From: Albifimbria verrucaria
Lineage: Eukaryota; Ascomycota; Sordariomycetes; Hypocreales; Stachybotryaceae
Assembly (NCBI GenBank): GCA_020081605.1
Contig: JAHREC010000062.1
Location: 3,100,001-3,164,000 of the forward strand
Direction of reading: 5' to 3'
DNA length: 64,000 bases
Under the pieces are notes generated by a model. That model was given only the letters and a program-made list of their open reading frames with translations. It searched no databases and was not told the origin of the DNA. The translations under genes were made by a program, and so were the position numbers. This document shows positions 12,378 to 21,933 of this stretch, one piece after another (within the stretch, counting starts at the first letter, position 1; each line of letters starts with the position of its first letter).

Positions 12378-13720
12378 TTTATCGGGCGCCGTTATGGGCT
12401 GGGTTGGGAATAGAAGCTGCATGGCAGATGGGAGTCGCTGCATATTATGGGATGTTTGAGACACCTGGGTAAAAATTATACAAATTTCCGGTCAATTGAG
12501 ATGTTTGAAGGCCTGTGATTGTGTGTCAATCCATGTTGCGTTCTCGCTAATCGGGGCCGGCTGCGAAGTTGTGTATGGTCAGCTCAGCCAAGCTCGGTGA
12601 AGAGTAACATGTGATGACAGTGAAGGATAATATGTGATGACAGTGAAGGAAGGAGGTGACGAGCTGCAACACATTCCTACGGCATGGGTATTTCGACGTA
12701 TGTTTCTGCACAGTCATGATGACATGGGTTCTGGGGCCTCCTTATTACTGCATCCGGCAATTTTCCAATTACATATTGACAGCCTAAACAAGCTCAGGAT
12801 CACGGTGTTTCTGACATGCACCGAGATGAGCATGCCCTCTTGAGTCAGGGGAAACCCAAGTCTATATGCCAGACAATTAATTCGATCATGTTCCTGATTT
12901 AGTTTGTCAGGATGTCCCGGGCTGGCTCCGGCAAAGAGTGGAGACCTCGGTCGATCGATTTAAACTCCCGGCCGGGTTTGCCGTTGCAATGCAAGGAAAC
13001 AATTAAAAGGGACGTCGTGTTACCTAAAATGTAAACCCCAGGATCGAATACTACTGTCACATTCGGCCACATCGGGGGCAGATGGTCCCCGAGGCCGAAA
13101 GACGATCAGTTGGGGGTCCTTTCCATGGCCACCAAAGCTCAAGTGCCACAGCGTGGTGGTTGGGTGGTCATCAAGGGCTTGCTGCACCTACAGGGGACGA
13201 CCATGACCCCTAGCCTTGTCTGCAGAGCGTGCATCTCCCCAGCTCGGTCGAGGGCACATCTCCCCAATCCAAGCCTGACGCAGGCCGAAACAGGGTCAGA
13301 CGGGCTGTCGATCCTTCGACAAGCGGAAGTTGCCAGAAGGAAGGGGGCCCACCACGGCAAATGGTGCGCATATCCCTGGGGCTTGCCTGTGAGGCCCCGG
13401 GACGACGTCCAATTGGGCGCCGGCGGCAGAGGTTCTGCAGCCATCGCATTGCTCAGCAGCCTGCTTTGGAGGAGCGGGCGCTCGAATGGAAGCCTTCGTT
13501 CTATTTGTGGGTTTGCAGGGCAACTATGTGGGCCGAAGAATAGACCGTCGCAGCGGCTGGACACGCGAACTTACATCTAGCAGCCACCAGCCTTGCTGCG
13601 TTACTTCCGGTTTGTCTCCTGCACCGGTCTAGTGGAGCGTGGGATGTCGTGAATTTGGAATAAAGGCGTTGGATTGCCTGCTCACTGATTTTTCCACCTG
13701 CAGTCAACCACTCGTGCACG
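12378..13720. other. Intergenic region before the P450
   Basis: About 1.3 kb. It contains a 19-bp direct repeat. Several GC-rich open frames around 13110-13930 overlap on both strands and do not look like proteins, so none is called. Confidence 0.45.
12609..12650. repeat. 19-bp direct repeat, two copies
   Basis: ATGTGATGACAGTGAAGGA occurs at 12609-12627 and 12632-12650, separated by TAAT (period 23). It is probably a local replication-slippage duplication, 3' of the synthetase gene. Confidence 0.9.
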
Positions 13721-15493
13721 ATGAGCTTCGCACTGATCGCCGTCTTCTCGCTCGGTATCATTGTGATTCCGGGCCTGTTCCTCTCCACATTCAAGCGTCT
13801 GCTAGCCTGGAGCCGAGGTGAACATGGCAAACTTGCCCAATTCCCGGGGCCGCAACAGTTCCCGGTGATTGGACGGGTCCATGACTTGCCTCGCTTCTCG
13901 TTATGGCTCAAGTTCAAGGAATGGGCCGACACGTATGGTCCTATTTACGAGACGTATATGCTGGGACAGAAATTTATTGTCATCTCGGACGAGAATATTG
14001 CGTCTGAGATTCTGATCAAACAGGGCGACAAGTTTGCGGGACGGTTGCAGATTAGAGCCATCATCGACCACAAGGAAAGCCATGTGTACGAGGCGTTGCA
14101 AGACCGTAGCGGTATGTATTGGTCCATGTGGAGTGTTAGGTTTATATGACTGATCACGCACAGAATCATGGAAGACGCAACGGAAATGGGTTCATGCCGC
14201 CATGGCTGCCGCGTATCAAAACCATTTCTACGGCCACATTGAGCGAGAAGTGAAGCGATACCTCGCCACTCTGCTTCTCGATCCTGCCAAGTTCCACCCC
14301 AATACTCGAGAACTCACAGGCCGTATTATGTGCACACTGTCATGGGATAACCCTACCATAGCCAAGCGATACGGTGACGATGCCCTTGAGATGCTCAACC
14401 GAATGTCTGTTTCGGGCCCTATCGTTAACACTATGGAGCCGTTGTGGTACCTTGGCGATTTCTTTCGGTACAACCCCTGGCGACGCTATGAAGAGGCACG
14501 TCAGGCGAGACAACGCGCATTCTGGCTGGAGCAGCTTCGAGTATCGAAGAAGCGCTTTCTCCAGGGCGAACTACCAAACGATACATGGGTGTATCGCTAT
14601 CTTAAGCAGCTCGCCGACGAAGGGAACCTGACTCTCGAACAGAGCCTCAAAGACGAGGACTTTGCGGCGTGCATGCTGGGCTTCCAGTGTCTCGTCGGTA
14701 TTGTGACGCTTGCAGGCCCGCTTCAGTTCTTTATTATGAGCATGGGCCTTCACCCGGAATGGCAGAAGAAAGCGCAAGAGGAGGTTGATCGCGTATGCGG
14801 CGATAGAATGCCGAATGTTGGTGATTATGCAAACTTGCCAACAGTAAGAGCTTGCATCAAGGAAACGATCCGATGGAGGTCAACAGTTCCTCTTGGTATG
14901 CAAACTCCAGCAACACTGTGTTGTTTCCTACTAACTGTGACCAGGGTGCCCCATCGGTGTGAGGCAGCGTCAGAGTACCGAGGTGTTAAGATTGAAGAGG
15001 GAACAGTAATCCTCGCATGTGAATGGTGAGCCTCCGTTTGCTTCCCAGCATAAGCAAGCTTCATCTAACCCAAGTGACTGCAACAGGAACATCAACCGCG
15101 TCCCTGAAAAGTACCCAGATCCTGAAAACTACCACCCTGAACGATGGCTGGAGGCCGGTTGGCCAACCTACATGGAGCCGCTCTCACAATACCCAACCCT
15201 GCGTGAAGGTCACGGCATGCACTCTTTTGGTTGGGGACGTCGCACCTGTCTAGGCAGGAGTCTTGCCGACGACGAGATATTTGTCGTTGCTGCGAGTATC
15301 TTATGGGGCTTCAACCTGGGGCAGAAGAAATGTCCCTCACAGGGGAAAAGGTCACGTTTGATGACCAGGCCACCAACGCCAGTGTTATTCTGGAGCCGAA
15401 GCCTTTCCTCTGGACATCAAGCCAAGAACGGAGGAGAGGGCAAAGTTGATCATGGATGAGTATACAGCTGTTCGTGGTTCTCTGAAGGTGTGA
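13721..15493 (+). CDS. Cytochrome P450 monooxygenase
   Basis: Heme-thiolate monooxygenase, anchored in the ER by an N-terminal helix (ALIAVFSLGIIVIPGLFL). Exons 13721-14111, 14164-14895, 14945-15025 and 15087-15493 encode about 537 residues. Seen in order: the Pro-rich hinge FPGPQQFPVIG, the K-helix ExxR in KETIRWR, the PERW motif (YHPERWLEAG), and the heme loop FGWGRRTCLGR with its Cys ligand. The I-helix reads LVGIVTLAGPLQ, so the usual AGxDT threonine motif is replaced, as in some fungal P450 families with atypical oxygen activation. There are three one-base breaks: GGG 14944-14946 at the third exon's 5' end, AAA 15328-15330, and CC 15407-15408. The substrate cannot be inferred, and no biosynthetic cluster partner is adjacent. 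Confidence 0.92.
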
Positions 15494-15991
15494 TGCTTGG
15501 TTGGGTAGAACGGAATGTAGGATAGCAACTCAAGGTCTGGTACGAGATTACAATGCGATGTAAAGCGTTTGCCTCTTTAATTTAATAGATGAATAAGAAT
15601 CTTGCAAACATATTCCAAGCACATGATGTAAGTGAGTGCGAGACATTCACCATGTAGGCCCAGTGACTGCGCAGTAGCCCCCAGTATCACAATAGAACAG
15701 AAGTCTTGTTCAAGGAGCAATCTCAACTTTCCAGTCAAGCTTTCCTATTTTCGGCTTCCAACATGTTCCTTATAGCGAATCTCGTAGGCAGAATATGTGT
15801 GTCGAAGAACACGTGAGCAACCATCAGCACGCTTTCTTGTGCACTTATATGACAGGCCGTTCAGTCTAAGCCACCATGGGTTCGTGATATGTCCATAGGA
15901 CATGTCGATGTTCTTTGGGAATACGACCGCACGTTTGGCTTAGGTTGCTACATCGTACATCAAGAGAAGTGAATGTAGAAGTGGATGAGTC

Positions 15992-15999
15992 TATATAAA
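15992..15999 (+). promoter_or_regulatory. TATA box of the small gene at 16213
   Basis: TATATAAA, about 215 bp before ATG 16213. It shows that an upstream in-frame ATG at 15985 lies in the promoter and is not the start. Confidence 0.5.
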
Positions 16000-16212
16000 A
16001 ACTACGACCTCGACGACATCTCATCATTACTCGTCTCTCATCAAACTACACTCTATCTGCTGGACAGACAATACATCCATTACCAGACGCCTTCACCCCA
16101 GCTTAGTGAACGCCAACAGTTTAACTCGGATAATTCAAGCCACAAGTCACCTGCTTCCCTCCTGTCGATCACAACCCATCAGCGAGACCTGTTAGTTGAC
16201 TTCATTGCAACC

Positions 16213-16598
16213 ATGCCTCGCACTTGTGTGGAGGCCGGCACAGCAGTAACCCTGTTCCGTGATGCTATACGTAAAGTCAAAGACTGGAACGCGAAGCAAC
16301 CCGGACAAACATTGTCTTCTACAGATTATCATCAGCTGGTCTTCTCTGTCAATGCCGCCCAGCCTCCTCAGGAAGTCATAGATGCCCTTCAGACCGCTAT
16401 CAGGCTCCTAAAGGCGCAGGTCAGTCAATATAGCCGGCTACCTCCATCTCCTCAGGATCGAGCCAGACTTAGACAACATCAGGGCAACCTGGGTCTTCTT
16501 GTCGATGTACAGAACACGCTCCTGGTAAGTCTCAGCATGGAATGCCCCTACCACGAAGCTGCCAGCAACTGGAAGATGTTAAATGGGTGAAGTTTTAA
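16213..16598 (+). CDS. Small protein of unknown function
   Basis: Not recognised. Starting at ATG 16213 (aaccATGcc) the frame reads MPRTCVEAGTAVTLFRDAIR and is soluble, Gln/Leu-rich and probably helical. A consensus donor GTAAGT at 16525 suggests splicing. If the acceptor at 16564-16565 is used, a 41-bp intron is removed and the protein ends QLEDVKWVKF at 16598, 114 residues. Without splicing the frame ends at 16590. The intron is short even for fungi, so other downstream acceptors (before 16650 or 16730) remain possible. There is no signal peptide, membrane helix or known motif. A TATA box stands upstream. Confidence 0.45.
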
Positions 16599-17192
16599 TT
16601 CCATTGAGTATTGTTTGTGAAGAAGCTGGGGCTTTCCTCAGTCTGACCCGAGAGCTTGCGAGTTGGCAAGACCTGGCTTGGTTGCATACTCTTTCCCGAT
16701 CTTTTCTTCTTGCTCTTTCGACTCTCTAGGTTTGGGGAGGGAGTTCATGTTCTGATTTGGCAATTATGCTGTACAGTAAAAAGGTTTCGGATAAGATATC
16801 ACAGTAATTGATGATGCCTGCCATATTGAGCCAAATGAAGTCAAACCTCGCAGCATATCGCAGTGACTCATAAGTAGAACGGTTTCTCTGGCCTCTTCAT
16901 ACCCTTCCCTCACATCATCGTAGCCTTCTCAAATTCGTGCCTTAAACTCCAACTCCTGAAGACAAGTTGAAATTTCTTCGCTAGGTTAGGTATCACACAA
17001 TATCCAGGCCTGCTTAAGCTGTTTGCTTAGTCCAACCAGTCCGTCTCTTGCCATATTACAAAACGTACGTTCCTCAGTTATGTCTAGAAACCACGTAGGA
17101 AAGATTTGTAACTACAATACAGACTGAAAACGGACGTCTACAACGAGAAGACACCACCATGATATTTTGTAGAAGTAGTAACCTTTAACGTA
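16599..17192. other. Intergenic region, no gene seen
   Basis: About 600 bp between the small gene and the stop of the HeLo-like/Cdc24-type gene. It could hold further 3' exons of the small gene, but I cannot support one. Confidence 0.4.
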
Positions 17193-20052
17193 TCAAATCA
17201 TGTCCACCTCCAAGTCTCGTTCCTCATCTTTTGGCGACACAACGCCGTCTCCAATGGATGAATAACCTTCAATCTTGTTCTCTCTGATCGTGGAAACCCA
17301 CATCTCCATTCTGGCGCGTGTCTGGAATTCAAGCGAAAATTTCGAAAGTTCCGAAGGACTGTCAGAAGAATGCCATGTAATCTCGCATCGATACGCTTCT
17401 TCGGTGATATTAATAAGGGGTCAATATAGTTGAAGAGGCTTCCTTACCGGGCTTCGATGGCAAGCCTTGCACTTCATCTATTGTATTTAGTAATATGCGA
17501 CCTAGGAGTCGTAGTTTGATCCCTCCTTTGGCATCCTTCTTGGTCTGTGAAGTAAGCGGTCTACAGATTAGAAGAATAGTTTGAAATAGGTAGACTTGGC
17601 ACTGCATGTAATGTTAGGTATGTTTATACTCGTCCTGTCTATTAACCTGATACTCACGGTTTTAGTTTTGGTTAAATGTGGGTGGGAAACCTTGATTATT
17701 TCGAACAAGAGCATTTTGCCAAAGGTATTGGGATTATGCCCTTTCCAGTCGTCAATCTGGAGTTTGAGTTGCATCAGGGTCTTCGCAGTCTTAGCGGAGT
17801 TGGTGCTTTCACTTATTTGCGACTTCGCTAGTTTAAGAAACGCAGTAGCATCAAGCAAATCCTCTAAACAACTTGAAAGTCTCTCTTCCCTACAATATAC
17901 GACAAGTTCCTGGGAATAGTTAGTGACCCAAGAACGCAAGCAATGCCGGGTATTGTAAAACCTTTAATAAATCCGCATAGTAACCTAAGCGCTGAGCCGG
18001 CCGAGACAGAAAGACCAGGCATTTTGCGGCAAAGTCTCTGGCTGAACCTTCGATTGCTAAATTTCCTTCGGAAAAGCATTTTATGGTCGTAGTCCTAGCC
18101 AATTGCTCATTACATATGAAAGTTGCTTCAGCTGATATGTTCTGTGTGTAATACTCGAATGAAGGTCCCCATAACTGCTGTTCCGGAAGCCGGAATAAAT
18201 TTCGTTCCATTATATTTAGCAAACGTATATGGAAGTTAGCCAGTTCTCGAATATTTCCAAAGATATTGTTTATGTCCTCGCGAGAGATTCTTGTAACTTC
18301 CAATGAAGTTCTCATGTCTGCAAACTCTGCGAGTTGTTGGATGAAACGGCGTTGTTCAGACAGGAATTTTTGTAGAGACAAGAATGCGTGCATTTTAGTC
18401 GGATCAGAGTTGTCACCTCCTGAAGGCATACTACTCAATTTAACGTCAACCACATTGACAACTCCAAAAGTGGTGAGTTGATTCAATACAAATGACACAA
18501 GTGGTATTATCTAGTTTGTCAGGAAAACTTCGTGAGGAGAAACAAGTTCTTAAGTGTTTTCTCACCTTCACAAACCCAAGAGCATCGTCACTCAACTGGA
18601 TACCTGCTGTGAATATATGGCCAACCTCCATGTTCAATGTGGTACGACAGTACCCAAGAAACCGTTGGATCATAGCCACTGGGGAGAAAGCCAGTTTGGT
18701 ATACAGGTGGTAAGTTGAACTGCAGATCTAATGCTCGTAGTAGCTTCAAAAGAGGCATTCCCTGACGCAAAACTCCCCATAGTTCATCGAAAATACTGTT
18801 TGGAGACAGAGATAATCCTCGAAAATACTCTTTACACTCGGGAAGCTGGTTCATTTTTAGTGCAATGTCAAAGCACTCAACTAATATATGACCTTCAATT
18901 TTTGGAGAGGGCCGAACGGGCACAGGCTGAGTGGTCCTAGGTTGCATGGTCCTAGGTTGCGTGGTAACAGGTTGCGTGGTAACAGGTTGCGTGGTAACAG
19001 GTCGCGTGGTAACAGGTTGAACGGCTACGGGTGGAGCGATTATAGGTTGGGAGATCACAGGCTGAGCAGTTACAGGCTCGGTGCCACCCCGAAATCATAG
19101 TGCCGGGCGTTTGTGAGTTCATCCTGATATATTGGTAGCGCGATGATAGAGATAGCAGATATGTTATCCAGGCTGAAACCAGAAAGTACGGACCATGCCC
19201 TGGACCTTGTGACCGAACTACGGAATGAGTAGTCCATTGTGTCGCGCTGTGCTCGGCGATATACTCGTGAGGCCTCAAGACTATCTTCAAAGTCAATGGC
19301 CGAAACTTGGATGGTTATGTTCTCATATGCTGCAGTCTCTGCTATATCAGGCAGATCAGGTTGTGGTTCGAAAGGGTTTAGGCCTGCAATTGATGGCAAG
19401 CTCATCCGTCCTGATATAAGCTTTTGGCTATCAAAGCCGTCTTCTATAGTCATGAGCCTCTGAGATAAATCATGATTGGTCTCCAGAAGTGCATCAATCC
19501 TGGCTATCAGTTGTGCCTGGTGCTGTATGGCTGTGGAATGAGAATCACTTTTCATGGGTTAACTCCGTGTGCGACAGAAAAGGCAACAGAATGTATAAGT
19601 AAAACGAACCTCATCAATATGACCAACATCAAATTCATAGAACTCTTGAAGGCTTGGAGTCTGGCAAGGAGCGAACTGAGAGTACCCTCTTCGCGTACCC
19701 ATTGCAGCCGCACTAATAGGGGCAGACGCTTGTCAGCAACTCCTTGCGGGATTAGCGACTGGATGAGGTCCTCAAGTTCTGAAAATATGAGAACGCCATC
19801 AGTAAGAATTGCGACGAGCTGGTCGACACTAATTAAAGCAGCGTGTTGTATATTGGCCGAAGCAAGATTACCAGTCAGCTTTTGCAGCCCAGCCAGGATC
19901 CCCTGAGTGCTCCGTACTTCCGAGTATACAAGCAGCGCGATCTGCGGCGTTTCTTTGGCGGCAGATACATATGGACCCAAAATCTTGCCGAGCTCGATGG
20001 TGATGGATATCAGGCCTGCAATTGAAGCCGCGATGCTGAGAGGGTCCGCCAT
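17193..20052 (-). CDS. STAND-type N-terminal domain fused to a Cdc24-like Rho GEF
   Basis: Predicted guanine nucleotide exchange factor for a Rho/Cdc42 GTPase with an NLR-type N-terminus. Six exons: 20052-19610, 19547-18566, 18510-17962, 17909-17658, 17601-17448 and 17398-17193, about 862 residues. Residues 1-145 (MADPLSIAASIAGLISITIE onward) match the HeLo-like N-terminal domain of fungal STAND proteins (PF17111 type, from memory). A helical linker and a PVTTQ repeat follow. Next comes a CH-like segment (GMPLLKLLRALDLQFNLP, then IQRFLGYCRTTLN), as in the Cdc24 CH domain. The DH domain includes INNIFGNIRELANFHIRLL and FLSRPAQRLGYYADLLK. The PH domain begins CQVYLFQTILLICRPL. The Cdc24 PB1 tail is absent. 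Breaks: CCCC 19087-19090 (one base) and GGGG 18681-18684 (one gained or two lost). Its codons are AT-richer than those of its neighbours. Confidence 0.82.
18931..19020. repeat. 15-bp minisatellite, six units, coding for PVTTQ
   Basis: Six consecutive 15-bp units, mostly GTGGTAACAGGTTGC on the plus strand. They lie inside the second exon of the Rho GEF gene and encode a P-V/R-T-T/M-Q pentapeptide linker on the minus strand. The period keeps the frame, so copy number can vary without breaking the protein. Confidence 0.95.
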
Positions 20053-21099
20053 CAGAGCGGAGATGGTTGAAGGAGGAAGAAGTGAAGCTTGAGGCCCGCG
20101 GAGAGAGCCTCGTCAAGGCTGAGCCCTGTGTTGAGGCTGAGCAAGCAAGATGGGCCAGTAAAATTGCAGGCAGGACATACCAGGGGTCTAAAGTCCCAAC
20201 TATACTTATGAAAATGAATTCAGAGAGAATTCTCTGCTGTCTACGCTCCATCATCTTGGGTGAATATGCGTCGCATTATGTCAATGACCCAAATCGCTGC
20301 CGCAGTGCGTAGGGAATTTGCGACGGCATGCGAGGAACACTATGAGCATGTGTTCGCTTGTATGGAGGGTGTTGCAGCCACAGACACACCCATTTGCCTA
20401 AGACGAAAAGCAAGCAGAGCAACGCAAGTATTTATTGCCGGCTCAAGTCGATGTGCATATTGGATTGCAAGTCGTTCAGGGAGAGCTACTAAAGTGGAAC
20501 CTCCGTGCCGATTCCCCGGTTGCGATCCGGGGCACGGAGCCAGAACCGGAGCCGGCGTGCACATGCTCTACAGAACCTTCTTTAAAATTCACAGTATAAT
20601 TACTGCCTTGTTATAGATAAATAATGCAGTAATAGATCCAGCCGTCTACGCTGCCTTTACCTTAGAGAGTACAGTCAAGAGGTTTCACTAGATAGACATG
20701 TAGAAACTGGATACATGTGAGCCTAAGAGCATGCCAAGAAAATCTCGATAAATATAATGAACAAAGAATAGATTCACCATCACTAAGGATGATTTGTGCC
20801 CCAGCCGTTGTTTCTTTCAATTGTATTTACGCCGTGTACAGAGTAAATGCTACAAGCAATCCCATCAGGCCTAACGGAATGCTGTCATCCATAGTGGGGC
20901 GTCTTGCTCCAACCTCAACTCCCCACCAACACCACCCTCGGCCGTCGCAGATCCACCGATCCATGTCACACCTCCCAACACCTCGCCTCGTCACCCAAGA
21001 CATCGATCCGGCGCTCCGACCAGTTCACTATACACTTCTGCTGCACCGCGCAGCACGCTCCAACAGTCTCCTGCGTATCCCATCGGTCCCCGCGCAGCC
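20053..21099. other. Divergent intergenic region
   Basis: About 1 kb between the starts of the Rho GEF gene and ubc7. No protein-like frame or RNA gene is seen. It should carry both promoters. Confidence 0.45.
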
Positions 21100-21677
21100 A
21101 TGGCCCAGTCCACCGCCCACCGCCGCCTCCTCCAGGAGTATCGCGCGCTCACCAACAACCCGCCTGAGGGCATCACCGCTGGTCCCTTTCTGAAGATGAT
21201 ATGCTGCACTGGGAGTGTCTGATCCAGGGACCTGAGGGCACCCTTTCGAGGGCGGTGTCTTCCCTGCCGAGCTCAAGTTCCCAAGGACTACCCCTTGCCC
21301 CGCCGTCCATGAAGTTCCTCGCCGACGTCTGGCACCCCAACGGTACGTTTCTCCTCTCTCGCTCTCTGCTTTCACCTCCAGAGCTCCTACAAACTCGTTC
21401 CGTATGCTGACGCCCGCTCGCCAGTGTATCCCAACGGCCTCGTCTGCATCTCCATCCTCCACCCTCCCGGTGACGACCCCAACCACTACGAGCACGCCTC
21501 CGAGCGCTGGTCCCCATTCAGTCCGTCGAGAAGATTCTCATTTCCGTCATGAGCATGCTTGCCGAGCCCAACGATGAGAGTCCTGCCAACGTCGAGGCCG
21601 CTAAGATGTGGCGCGAGCGCCGTGGCGATTACGAGCAGAAGGTCCGCGACGGCGTCAGGCAGATGCTGGGCCTGTGA
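21100..21677 (+). CDS. ubc7: Ubiquitin-conjugating enzyme E2 Ubc7 (UBE2G type)
   Basis: E2 of ER-associated degradation. It receives ubiquitin on its active-site Cys and serves membrane E3 ligases such as Hrd1. Exons 21100-21342 and 21425-21677 give 166 residues after repair, the normal size. The N-terminus reads [20 protein letters not shown]. Later come [12 protein letters not shown] and [16 protein letters not shown]. The active-site segment is [20 protein letters not shown]. It includes the acidic-loop insertion typical of Ubc7 and is followed by [20 protein letters not shown]. Five one-base breaks occur within about 500 bp: TTT 21187-21189, CCC 21241-21243, AA 21283-21284, CCCC 21291-21294 and CCCC 21512-21515. 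All key residues survive, so decay is unlikely despite the damage. It is convergent with the Swa2-like gene. Confidence 0.93.
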
Positions 21678-21933
21678 TTGCCCAACATAAAGACACACAG
21701 CCCTCGTCTCTGAGGATTATGTTAGTTACGGCGTCCGGTTTGTTCGGTGTTTGTCGGATTTCCTGTGTTATTTAGACATCATATAGGGTCATGGCATGGT
21801 GTTCAATGGCAATAACTCGTGGATGGCGTTGTTTTCCAAATCAGAGTCTACACATGACGACTCGGAACCACAACTGTCTATGCTCTAACGTTCTCTATGA
21901 ATCTGAATGTGCCAACCGCTGCTATGTACCACC

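Noticed and set aside
13110..13580. 156-codon frame upstream of the P450
   Set aside because: GC-rich stretch open in several frames at once; no protein-like pattern.
6403..15493. Secondary-metabolite cluster (enoyl-reductase-type enzyme plus P450)
   Set aside because: trm61 and cysteinyl-tRNA synthetase lie between them and there is no PKS, NRPS or terpene cyclase nearby.
15985..16212. Upstream ATG 15985 as start of the small gene
   Set aside because: It would put the TATA box inside the coding region, and the extra residues are low in protein character.
18665..18720. A 26-bp intron to explain the frame change in the GEF gene
   Set aside because: Too short to be spliced; an indel in the GGGG run at 18681-18684 is simpler.
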